Origin: Hyphomicrobiales bacterium
GTDB lineage: Bacteria > Pseudomonadota > Alphaproteobacteria > Rhizobiales > Methyloligellaceae
Reading direction: 5' to 3'
Assembly (NCBI GenBank): GCA_021775555.1
Contig: JAJFHP010000041.1
Coordinates: 1-64,000, forward strand
Length of the DNA stretch: 64,000 nucleotides
Position numbers and translations under genes: made by a program. This document shows positions 8,642 to 16,790 of the stretch, in pieces; the first letter of the stretch is position 1; each line of letters opens with the position of its first letter. The notes under the pieces were generated by a model. It had not been told where the DNA came from. It did no database searches and saw only the letters and a program-made list of their open reading frames with translations.

Positions 8642-11600
8642 ATGGCTGTGGGCGGGTTTGGCGACACTGCCTGTACTGTTTTTAGCCAAACTCGATCTCG
8701 GGTGAGCTCTAGTCCTGAATATCTGACGTTCCTCTCTCTCCTTTTCTTTATCCTCATCATTGCCAGCGCTACACACCTTTCGCGGCCCGCACAGGCGCAG
8801 AATGCCAAACCGGGTGTTGTTGATTTTGGTGATCTCGTGGTTACCGGCGCTTCAGGGACATTGCCACCCCCGGCAACCCAGCCACTACCACCTGGTGTCA
8901 ACGAGCTGGATGAGACATTCATCAATCCCGACGGTGCCTCGCTCAAAGTTTTTGACGTGCGGAACCCAAACGGACCTCCGGAGGCGCAGCTGCTGAACGC
9001 GCCTGTGAAGTTCCAGGCATTCGCACGAGATATCGGCCAAGTGTTCGGGCTGGCGCTCGACAAGTCAAATCCACCCAACATCTATGCGACCAGCACCTCG
9101 GTGCACGGTCTGCAAATCGTGGTACCGGACGCGGATGGCGATGGACGGCCTGAACGCATCAAACTGGGCCAGCCCGGCGCCAGCTGGATGAATGGCCAGT
9201 TCGGAGCAGCCAGGGGTGGGGGTCCCGGCACTGTATGGAAGATCAACGGAGAGACCGGGAAGGTCATGAAATTTGCCGATATTTTAAATGGCGGCGCACC
9301 AAACAGCGGCCCGGGTCTCGGTAACATTGCCTATGATGCAAAGCGCAAACAGCTCTTTGTCAGTGATCTGGATACCGGGTTTGTTCATCGCCTCGACATG
9401 GCAGGCACAGACCTGGGAATCTTCGATCATGGTCTTCAGGGCCGCCCGGCCAATGGCATGAATGCGACACCGGATGATGGCGCGCGGTCCGAAATCTCCA
9501 GCCCCGCATTTGATGCAGAAGACTCAGGAAGCTGGGGCATGACCTCACCTGACCGTCGCGTCTGGGGTTTGGCCGTTCGCGGCGACCGGCTGTATTACGC
9601 CGTTGAGGCCGGTCCACAAATCTGGTCGATCGGAATAAACCAGGACGGCAGCTTTGGTGGTGACCCGCGCTGGGAACTTGATGTGCCTTCAGACCCCAAT
9701 GCTTATCCGGTGTCTGATATCGCTTTCCAGGGCAACGGGCGTATGTTGTTGGCACAACGGGGCGGCATCTCTTCTCGCTACGACTATTCGCAGTATCACA
9801 CCCCACGTAAGACACGTGTGTTGCGCTACAAGCTGGAATCTCCCGACGACGCGGCAACTCCGAGCCGCTGGGTAGCGGAACCGGAAGACTATGCAATCGG
9901 CTTCCCCGGTATTCACCGAAATACGTCGGGCGGCATCGCCATCGGCTATGGCTACAAGAAGAATACCGATGGCAGCTACGGCCTCGGCTCGTGCGAGGGC
10001 ACGTTGTGGACCACAGGCGATGCGTTGCGCGACAACCCCGTGCACGGCGCCAGGCTCGCGCAAGGCGGCCCGCTGAATGTGCACGGACTGCAAGGGAATG
10101 CACTGAGCCTCGTGCGCCCCAAAAACGAACCGCCATGGTCGAACTACTATGTTGATTTTGACGGCCAGTTCGATGACCCGCAGGCGAGCGGCCATGTGGG
10201 TGACGTGGAAATCGCACGCAAGTGCAGAAGCGCACCAAAACGCGCCGACTTAAGAATTTTGAAGAAATCCAAGCCGAAGCGCTGCGCAGCAGGCGAACCC
10301 TGCACTTACGAAGTCGAAATCAGGAATGTCGGCGCGCTGCCCTACACCGGACCGTTGCTCGTCTTTGAGACCGCCGATGGCGGCGCCAAGCTCGTTGGCC
10401 ACAGCCCGCCGGCATGGACCTGCAAGGAGCTGTTCCCGGGCAACTATGAATGCACCCATCCGCCTGTCACGCTGGCGCCAGGAGAGAAGAGGGTTCTCGA
10501 GCTGACATTCGAGCTGCCGCCGTGGTGGGAGCGCAATGTCTACAGGAACTGCGCCGACCTCCGCATACCTGGCTTCGACAAGGATCCGATCCGCTACAAC
10601 AACCGCTCTTGTGAATATGTCCCCATTTGCAAACCGGGCGAACCCAACTGCAAGGCCGATTTGCTGCTCGAAAAATTCCCTGTCTATTTCGCCTGCGATG
10701 CATTCGGCAATTGCCACTACGTGATCCGCATCACCAATGTGGGTGCGGATGTCTATTCAGGCCCGCTGCACATCCACGATACCATCACGCAGCCCGCCTC
10801 GGTGTTTGCCGATTGGGGTCCCAAACCCGACTGGATTTGCGGTCCTCTGGGTGTAAACGTATTTGACTGTACGCATGGGGTCGTAAATCTGGCGCCCGGA
10901 GACTTCCGAGAACTTCATATCTATACCATCGGGCCACCGCTTGGGCTGGGCCACACCCATGAACGCAACTGCGCCAGGATCGACTGGAAAGGCGGCCCCG
11001 GCGACATCAATCCATTCAATGAATATGACTGTGCCGAAGTTTCCCTGTTCCCGCCGGGACACCCTGACGCCAGGCCCAAGCTCGCATTACAAAAGAAAGG
11101 CGCACCAATTTGCTTTGAAGGCGCCGGGCCGGGCGGTGGCTGGCTTTGCTGGTACGAGATCACGGTCAGAAACAGCGGCGGCGCCCCATATATGGGTCCG
11201 CTGGTGGTTTCCGATACATCCGGGATCTTTGCTGGTCCTGCGGACTCAACTTTGGTGAACCACAGTCCGGTACCCCCCTGGAATTGCGCGCCTGGAGACG
11301 GGGTGGCCGGTACACAGACCTGTACACACCCGGCAGAGGCAGGCGGAATACTACCCGGAGACAGCAGAGTGCTCACAATGTTCTTAGAGTGGCCGGCTGG
11401 CATTGCGAAGCCGAATGCCGTTCAGAACTGCGCAAAGGTGTCTCATGACAATGACGGCGATGGCGTTGCGGAAGAAATCGAGGATTGCGTAACAACAATA
11501 GTCTGCACCCCCGGTGGGCCCGGCGATTGTCCTGATGATTTGTCAGTACAAAAATACGTTAACGGTGGCGATTGCTGGCCAGGATTCCCGTGTGACTTCG

Positions 11601-13879
11601 GAGTTGAGATTTCCAATCCCGGTCAGAATGATTTCCCTGCCGGACTGGTCATCACAGACGTGCCGAATCCTGATGCCGGCGCCATGACTCAGATATTCCC
11701 GCCAGCTGCAAATGTCACATGCATCCCCGCAGGAGCAAATCACACCTGTACGGTCAATAACCCGATACCGGCCGGCGGAAGCGTGGGTGTTTGGTTCCAG
11801 CTTGACGTGCCGCCAGCCTATCCCTGGACCACGCTCAAGAACTGCGCCAACATTCCAGCTGGGCCTGGAAACCTCTTCAACATGAACGACGAGGATTGCG
11901 CGATCGCGTATGTTCCGGGTCCGGACCTTGCACCACACAGCGACACGATATGCCAGCTCGGTGCGCCCTGCAGCTTGCCCGCAAGCATCGACAACAAGGG
12001 CCAACGCGACTTCAAGGGGTCGGCCGGCGTCAAAGGCACGCTCTCGCCGGAGTTGCAGATCACCGGAATTACGAGCAAGACGTCAGGCTTCTCGTGCGCC
12101 AAGACCGGCAACGCCAGTTACGAGTGCAAGGGCCCCAGCCTGTCGATCAAGGCAGGTGGTGCTGTGGAATATGAACTCACCGTCTCGGTTCCAGCGAACT
12201 ATCCGCACAGCCAGGTGAGCCACATCAAGAATATGGTTTGGCCCGACAGCAAGGTGAAGGACCGCAACCCGCAGAACGACCAGCACATCTCGATAATCAC
12301 CATCGAGCAGCCCAAGAAGCCACCACCTCCACCACCACCTCCCCCGCCACCTGCTGGCAAACCCGATCTGGCAGTGAGCAAGACCGCAAACCAGGGTGCC
12401 TCCCGGGCCGGGGGACCAAGCGGTTTCACCGTTACCGTGACCAATGTCGGGAATGCTCCCTATTCAGGACCGATCAACATTCAGGATTCGATCACTCCCT
12501 CATCCTCCCGGTTGACATCATCCGGTCCATTACCATGGCGGTGCAGCGGCAGGGGCGGAAGCTTCGGGTGCAGCCATCCTCAAACCACGCTCCTGCCCGG
12601 GCAATCGAAAGTACTTTCTCTCACCTTCACCCTTCCAAGACGCATCACTGGCACTGTCAACAATTGCGCAGAAATCCGTTGGGGCGGCGCTTCGCAAACG
12701 CGCGGCAGCATTCGCAACGTGCAAAGCGCGCTGCTGGCACAGGGCTACAATCCCGGCCCTGCCGACGGAAAACCGGGCAGAAAGACAACCAACGCAATCC
12801 GTGCCTACCAGGCTCAGAAAGGTTTGCCGGTAACAGGACGGATTGACCCGGCGCTAATAGCCAGCCTGCTAGGCGGACCAGATTCGGGAGATTCTAATCC
12901 GACCAATAACCGCGCCTGCGCCATCGCCTCAATCATCGGTCAGCCGCCACCACCACCTCCGCCCGTATGTACCGGCGGCCGTTCGCGCAACAATTACGGC
13001 ACCTGCGTGTGCCCATCGCATATTCCGGTGTGGACCGGCGCACAGTGCATCCAGCCCCCGCCGCAGCAATGCATCGGTGGCCGTTACCGTAACAATAAGG
13101 GCGTGTGCGTCTGTCCTGCGGACAAACCGAACTGGTCCGGCAGACATTGTTTCGTCAAGGAAGAGCTATGCACTGGCAACCGCATTCGCCAGAACGGCGT
13201 ATGCGTCTGCCCGCCGAGCCTGCCGAAATGGAACGGCCAATATTGCAGCGGCATACCCGGCCCGCAACCGTGCTCCGGCGGCCGCTTCAAAGACAGGTAC
13301 GGCAAGTGCGTCTGCCCTTCAACCAAACCTATCTGGAACGGCCAATACTGCGCTCCCAAACCGCAGCAGTGCACCGGTGGTCGCTATAGCAACAACAAGG
13401 GCCAGTGCGTCTGTCCGGTCAGCAAACCGACATGGACCGGGGTGATCTGCATCCCGAAAATCAATATCTGTTCCGGCGGACGGATCTTCAGCTTGCAAAA
13501 GAAAAAATGTGTTTGCCCGTCCAACAAACCGAACTGGAATGGCAAGCAGTGTGTTTCCAAGCCGTCTTGCTCTGGTGGCCGGTACTACAATCCTAGGACC
13601 AAATCCTGCACGTGTCCGTCCAACAAACCGTCCTGGAACGGATCGCAGTGTGTTCTGTACACCACCAATCCGGGACGTCCCCCGGGTGAGGTAACTCCAG
13701 GTCCATCGCAACCTTCATGCTCCGGCGGCCGGTACTACAATCCGAGAACCAAATCCTGTGCGTGCCCGTCCAACAAGCCGATGTGGAAGAACGGCAAGTG
13801 CCAGCCGTTCCAACTTCAGCAGGGCCCGGTCCTTAAACTACCACCGGGTATCAAGTTCCCGGGCATCAAGATCCAGTAG
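8642..13879 (+). CDS. Giant secreted multidomain protein (propeller, DUF11-like repeats, PG-binding domain, 8 Cys-rich repeats)
   Basis: ATG 8642 follows a strong AAGGGGAG (8627-8634), giving 1745 residues. A hydrophobic segment (about 29-45) and an AQAQ site near 51 indicate export. Residues about 75-530 resemble an adhesin-type propeller (DADGDGRPE, repeated GNIAYD/LFVSD-type blades). About 533-1225 holds five DUF11/CARDB-like Ig modules, each starting near a conserved ADLxxxKK-type strand and carrying paired Cys and a PG-xxR-xLxxxF strand. A polyproline linker (1226-1238) precedes a sixth module into which a peptidoglycan-binding_1-like domain (about 1356-1410) is inserted. Eight repeats with four Cys each (1443-1720) end the protein. 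It is probably a wall-associated surface protein; the function is unknown. Confidence 0.85.
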   Translation: MAVGGFGDTACTVFSQTRSRVSSSPEYLTFLSLLFFILIIASATHLSRPAQAQNAKPGVVDFGDLVVTGASGTLPPPATQPLPPGVNELDETFINPDGASLKVFDVRNPNGPPEAQLLNAPVKFQAFARDIGQVFGLALDKSNPPNIYATSTSVHGLQIVVPDADGDGRPERIKLGQPGASWMNGQFGAARGGGPGTVWKINGETGKVMKFADILNGGAPNSGPGLGNIAYDAKRKQLFVSDLDTGFVHRLDMAGTDLGIFDHGLQGRPANGMNATPDDGARSEISSPAFDAEDSGSWGMTSPDRRVWGLAVRGDRLYYAVEAGPQIWSIGINQDGSFGGDPRWELDVPSDPNAYPVSDIAFQGNGRMLLAQRGGISSRYDYSQYHTPRKTRVLRYKLESPDDAATPSRWVAEPEDYAIGFPGIHRNTSGGIAIGYGYKKNTDGSYGLGSCEGTLWTTGDALRDNPVHGARLAQGGPLNVHGLQGNALSLVRPKNEPPWSNYYVDFDGQFDDPQASGHVGDVEIARKCRSAPKRADLRILKKSKPKRCAAGEPCTYEVEIRNVGALPYTGPLLVFETADGGAKLVGHSPPAWTCKELFPGNYECTHPPVTLAPGEKRVLELTFELPPWWERNVYRNCADLRIPGFDKDPIRYNNRSCEYVPICKPGEPNCKADLLLEKFPVYFACDAFGNCHYVIRITNVGADVYSGPLHIHDTITQPASVFADWGPKPDWICGPLGVNVFDCTHGVVNLAPGDFRELHIYTIGPPLGLGHTHERNCARIDWKGGPGDINPFNEYDCAEVSLFPPGHPDARPKLALQKKGAPICFEGAGPGGGWLCWYEITVRNSGGAPYMGPLVVSDTSGIFAGPADSTLVNHSPVPPWNCAPGDGVAGTQTCTHPAEAGGILPGDSRVLTMFLEWPAGIAKPNAVQNCAKVSHDNDGDGVAEEIEDCVTTIVCTPGGPGDCPDDLSVQKYVNGGDCWPGFPCDFGVEISNPGQNDFPAGLVITDVPNPDAGAMTQIFPPAANVTCIPAGANHTCTVNNPIPAGGSVGVWFQLDVPPAYPWTTLKNCANIPAGPGNLFNMNDEDCAIAYVPGPDLAPHSDTICQLGAPCSLPASIDNKGQRDFKGSAGVKGTLSPELQITGITSKTSGFSCAKTGNASYECKGPSLSIKAGGAVEYELTVSVPANYPHSQVSHIKNMVWPDSKVKDRNPQNDQHISIITIEQPKKPPPPPPPPPPPAGKPDLAVSKTANQGASRAGGPSGFTVTVTNVGNAPYSGPINIQDSITPSSSRLTSSGPLPWRCSGRGGSFGCSHPQTTLLPGQSKVLSLTFTLPRRITGTVNNCAEIRWGGASQTRGSIRNVQSALLAQGYNPGPADGKPGRKTTNAIRAYQAQKGLPVTGRIDPALIASLLGGPDSGDSNPTNNRACAIASIIGQPPPPPPPVCTGGRSRNNYGTCVCPSHIPVWTGAQCIQPPPQQCIGGRYRNNKGVCVCPADKPNWSGRHCFVKEELCTGNRIRQNGVCVCPPSLPKWNGQYCSGIPGPQPCSGGRFKDRYGKCVCPSTKPIWNGQYCAPKPQQCTGGRYSNNKGQCVCPVSKPTWTGVICIPKINICSGGRIFSLQKKKCVCPSNKPNWNGKQCVSKPSCSGGRYYNPRTKSCTCPSNKPSWNGSQCVLYTTNPGRPPGEVTPGPSQPSCSGGRYYNPRTKSCACPSNKPMWKNGKCQPFQLQQGPVLKLPPGIKFPGIKIQ
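12968..13801 (+). repeat. Eight in-frame Cys-rich repeats (CxGGR...CxCP...W.G..C)
   Basis: Eight units of roughly 26-28 residues plus linkers share the pattern C-x-G-G/N-R, then C-x-C-P, a P-x-W, and a final C, giving four cysteines per unit. Units 7 and 8 share the same CSGGRYYNPRTKSC start and are the most alike, suggesting recent duplication. The spacing resembles small disulfide-knotted EGF/EB-like domains, but I cannot assign a named family. Confidence 0.85.
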
Positions 13880-13994
13880 TTGAATTCTACCTGTCCGTCT
13901 CACCATCGCCTCAATCATGGGGTCTGACAGGCATTGGCCAGCGCCGCGAAGCAGCGTATGGTCGTGATTCCCCCAAACTCACAGGAGACACATC

Positions 13995-14342
13995 ATGAGA
14001 CGTGTCACTTATCTCACAGCTGTCGCATTGGTTTCCATGACGGCAACTGCATATGCACAAACCCCCAGCGGGCCAATCCAGGGTGCCGTGCAGGGCACGG
14101 CACAAGGCACCCAGCATATCGGCCAGGGTGCTGTGCAAGGGGCCGGTCAGGCCGGCTCAGGAATAGTTCAGGGCACCGGCACGGTTGTGCAGGGCGTGAC
14201 GACGAGCCCGGGCGCGGCCGTAAAAGGCACCGTCAAGGGTACTGGACAGGCTGCAGTCGGCGTCGCCAGGGGCACGGGCACAGTCGCGAAGAAAACAGGT
14301 AAAGGTGTCTGGTGCTTCGTTACACTGGGATATGGCTGCTAG
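13995..14342 (+). CDS. Small secreted Gly/Gln/Val-repeat protein
   Basis: This 115-residue protein has a clean signal peptide (cleavage after AYA-Q) followed by about 75 residues of GxVQGxxQGT-type repeats with a period near 4-8. The tail is WCFVTLGYGC, with two cysteines. An AGGAGA Shine-Dalgarno lies 8 bp upstream of ATG. The Gly-Gln-Thr-Val pattern suggests a beta-rich or amyloid-like extracellular product, but the function is unknown. It follows the giant secreted protein by 115 bp on the same strand. Confidence 0.65.
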   Translation: MRRVTYLTAVALVSMTATAYAQTPSGPIQGAVQGTAQGTQHIGQGAVQGAGQAGSGIVQGTGTVVQGVTTSPGAAVKGTVKGTGQAAVGVARGTGTVAKKTGKGVWCFVTLGYGC

Positions 14343-14399
14343 AGCATTTAAACTCTTCCCGGCCATCCGCTGAAGTTTTTCATCTATCCGAAGAACCAT

Positions 14400-15443
14400 T
14401 CAGGCTGCGCGCTCGACCTCACCACCTGATGTGACCCAGGCCTTGAGGCCACCCTTGAGATGTTTCACGCCGTTAAAACCGGCTTTGCGCATGGTATCCA
14501 GCGCCAGGGCGGAGCGTTCACCATGGGCGCAATAGAGTACAATATGGCCTTGATGGTCCCTGGCGATGACCTTCAACGCGCCTGACGGTGTAAGCTGGCT
14601 GTCCAGGCGATTATAGGGCACATGAAGGGAGTGTGCGATCCAGCCATCGCGCTCACGCTCAGAGTCTTCACGCAAATCGACCAGTATCACTTCTTCTTGG
14701 GCGCAAACCTCGGCGCACTGCTCAGCATCGAGTTCCTCACCCTCATGCACGAATTTTTCGAGTGATTTTCCCACTGCCAGGTTTGCGGGCACGGCGACAT
14801 CCATCATCTTCGGATCAGGCAGATTGAGATTGTTCATGATGTCGGCATATTCCTCCACAGAGCTGATCTGCAGGCGCGGATTGTGGGCTGCCTCATAACA
14901 GATGGTGGAAGCTGTATTGCCGTTATAATCGTGCGCCGGATAGACAAGCGTGCCGGCTGGCAATTTCAAAAGCTTGTTAAACAGGGAGTCGTAGCCGGCA
15001 GCCGGATCGCCATTCTGAAAGTCGGTACGGCCCGTGCCGCCGATCAGCAACGCATCGCCGGTGAACACCCGGTCGGCCCCGGCGAAGGAGTAGGAGTCAT
15101 CGGTGTGACCCGGTGTGTAGAGCGTGCGAAGGGCAATGCCATCCACGTCGATTTTCTCGTCTTCGCGCACGCGCATGGACACCACGTCCGCGCCGCTCTT
15201 CTCGCCCATCACGGTCACGCATTTGGTGATATCGCGCAACACCCCGAGCCCGGTCACGTGATCGGCGTGAATATGGGTATCGACGGCCTTCACCAGCTTG
15301 AGATCGAGCCGCTCCAGCAGGGAGATATAGGTCTCCACATGCTCGATAACGGGATCGATGATCAGAGCCTCCCCGCCCTGACGACGGGCGAGCAGATAGG
15401 TATAGGTGCATGATACCGGGTCAAATAGCTGCTGGAAAATCAT
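14400..15443 (-). CDS. Persulfide dioxygenase-rhodanese fusion (ETHE1/Blh-like MBL fold)
   Basis: The protein has 347 residues. The N-terminal metallo-beta-lactamase domain (about 1-240) has THIHADH, the GHT metal ligand and TGDALLIGGTGRTDF, hallmarks of ETHE1-type persulfide dioxygenases that oxidise glutathione persulfide to sulfite. The C-terminal rhodanese domain (about 250-345) has active-site loop CAHGERSA with the sulfane-sulfur-carrying Cys. ATG 15443 is chosen because GGAGGAGA directly precedes it. Such fusions detoxify sulfide-derived persulfides. The upstream region is AT-rich and could carry a sulfide-responsive operator, but I could not identify one. It is transcribed alone. Confidence 0.88.
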   Translation of the reverse strand: MIFQQLFDPVSCTYTYLLARRQGGEALIIDPVIEHVETYISLLERLDLKLVKAVDTHIHADHVTGLGVLRDITKCVTVMGEKSGADVVSMRVREDEKIDVDGIALRTLYTPGHTDDSYSFAGADRVFTGDALLIGGTGRTDFQNGDPAAGYDSLFNKLLKLPAGTLVYPAHDYNGNTASTICYEAAHNPRLQISSVEEYADIMNNLNLPDPKMMDVAVPANLAVGKSLEKFVHEGEELDAEQCAEVCAQEEVILVDLREDSERERDGWIAHSLHVPYNRLDSQLTPSGALKVIARDHQGHIVLYCAHGERSALALDTMRKAGFNGVKHLKGGLKAWVTSGGEVERAA

Positions 15444-15660
15444 GCTCTCTCCTCCGTGCATATTTGAGATTTATGTTTTCTCAAGCGCGAGACAAGAGAA
15501 CATATATTCATATTTTTTCTTCAACAGTGAATTATAAGCGCATCTTGCCGGTTCAGTTTGCAAGCTCCCTGATGGTGCCTGGCGTGGAGGTCGTCGCCGC
15601 CAGGGGAAAGATTCTCTTTTTGCGGACTCCCGCGATCTGCTATTTGTAATACGCATTACC

Positions 15661-15737
15661 GGCCCCGTAGCTCAGCTGGATAGAGCATCAGATTCCTAAT
15701 CTGGAGGTCGCGCGTTCGAATCGCGCCGGGGTCACCA
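15661..15737 (+). tRNA. tRNA-Arg (CCT)
   Basis: A full cloverleaf is readable: acceptor GGCCCCG pairs with CGGGGTC, the D-loop contains AGCTGGATAGAGC, and the anticodon stem TCAGA/TCTGG encloses loop TTCCTAA (anticodon CCT, reading AGG). The T-arm contains GTTCGAATC. CCA is encoded at 15735-15737. Confidence 0.95.
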
Positions 15738-15896
15738 TTTTTTACTTGAGACCTGGCGCCGGGATGACGGGGTTTGCCACTTTGAGACGTGCGTCCTGAT
15801 TGAAGGGCCAAACTCGTTCCACAGAAACACGAGCATCATCAGACCATATGGAACAAGAATGATGATCAGGGCCGCCCTGTAAAATGTTTCGCCCAT
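15732..15896 (-). CDS. Small single-pass membrane protein (hypothetical)
   Basis: The 54-residue product MGETFYRAALIIILVPYG... has one hydrophobic helix followed by a basic tail. ATG 15896 has an AGAGG Shine-Dalgarno about 8 bp upstream. Its stop codon lies within the 3' end of tRNA-Arg on the other strand, which is unusual and lowers confidence. No family recognised. Confidence 0.4.
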   Translation of the reverse strand: MGETFYRAALIIILVPYGLMMLVFLWNEFGPSIRTHVSKWQTPSSRRQVSSKKW

Positions 15897-16072
15897 TACT
15901 TTTGCCTCTACAAATCTCCACATTGCCAAATATACCCAATTGGACCGACGAGACCAATTGCAGAGAGGATTTTGAAGAGATTGTCATTGTTCCGAAAATG
16001 GGTAACATAGCCTCAGGGTTCGTTTTGATCTGCCTGCATTTTGTGCGTCTTGTTCAGTAGAGGTGATCGGAA

Positions 16073-16726
16073 TTGCCGACACTCATCGGACGTTACAAGC
16101 CTGCGAAAGCGAAGAGATTCTGGGCCTTGGTCCTGATCATACTTTGCGTCCTGTCGCTCTCTCCCCATACGGGATCAGCACAACAACCCGTTGGTTCGCG
16201 CCAGAAGTCAGCACCCCCCTCCACAGGCGATTACCCGCCAGCGCCTTACCATATCGGCAAGCCGTCGTTGCACCAGCCCGAAGGGTCCGTGGTGCATATC
16301 GGCAAGCCATCGCAGCATGCGCCTGAAGAATCGGTGGCTCATATCGGCAAGCCCTCCCGGCACGCGCCTGAGGGGTCCGTGGTTCATATCGGCAAGCCCT
16401 CCCGGCACGCGCCCGAAGGATCCGTGCTTCATATTGGCAAACCCTCGCGGCACGAACCCAAAGGGTCAGCGGATCATGTAGGCAAACCCTCCAGTCACTT
16501 CCCGCCCGGTTCCAAGGTCCACAAGCCCTCGGGTGCAAAAGACACCCATATGCTGGTTGGGTCGAAGCTGACGCTTCACAAGCCCGTGGGATCAAGATTG
16601 ACTCACAAGCCGGTTGTCTCAACGGCGAAACCGCCCAAGCCTGCCGGAGCGAATGTTAAACTGCACAAGCCTGTGGGGTCGACATTGGTTCACAAGCCTG
16701 CGGGATCGAATGTGAACACCCCCTAG
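16073..16726 (+). CDS. Exported tandem-repeat protein (HIGKPS repeats)
   Basis: This 217-residue protein starts at TTG 16073, preceded by AGAGGTG; no in-frame ATG exists before the mature part. A basic N-terminus and hydrophobic segment (about 15-33) ending near GSAQQ form a signal peptide. The mature chain is almost entirely repeats: six 15-residue units of the HIGKPSxHxPEGSVV type, then shorter HKPxGS units to the C-terminus. It is rich in His, Lys and Pro and lacks Cys. A surface, metal-binding or wall-binding role is conceivable, but nothing identifies it. It is followed by another exported protein on the same strand. Confidence 0.7.
   Translation: MPTLIGRYKPAKAKRFWALVLIILCVLSLSPHTGSAQQPVGSRQKSAPPSTGDYPPAPYHIGKPSLHQPEGSVVHIGKPSQHAPEESVAHIGKPSRHAPEGSVVHIGKPSRHAPEGSVLHIGKPSRHEPKGSADHVGKPSSHFPPGSKVHKPSGAKDTHMLVGSKLTLHKPVGSRLTHKPVVSTAKPPKPAGANVKLHKPVGSTLVHKPAGSNVNTP
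16250..16519 (+). repeat. Six tandem 45-bp coding repeats
   Basis: Units begin at CAT codons 16250, 16295, 16340, 16385, 16430 and 16475, an exact 45-bp period, each starting with His-Ile/Val-Gly-Lys-Pro-Ser. The central units (16340, 16385) are nearly identical at DNA level and the outer ones have drifted, as expected for slippage or recombination within an expressed gene. Confidence 0.9.
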
Positions 16727-16790
16727 TCCGGGGGTTCTGCCGGATATACACTCGGCCGGAATTTCTGTGATCCGCCTGGAGACGCGTTGA

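Noticed and set aside
12968-13801. Eight repeats considered as EGF domains
   Set aside because: Each unit has four cysteines with a CxCP core, not the six-cysteine EGF pattern, so no EGF call was made.
15444-15660. Search for a BigR/SqrR-type operator before the persulfide dioxygenase fusion
   Set aside because: The region is AT-rich with weak dyads, but I could not find the expected spacing or symmetry, so I did not list one.
16250-16519. Tandem 45-bp repeats considered as a CRISPR array or minisatellite
   Set aside because: The repeats have no unique spacers and keep one open frame with a signal peptide, so they are protein-coding repeats.
16719-16734. CCCCC/GGGGG hairpin at the stop of the repeat-protein gene as a terminator
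   Set aside because: The stem is short and no T-run follows, and the next gene on the same strand begins 57 bp later.
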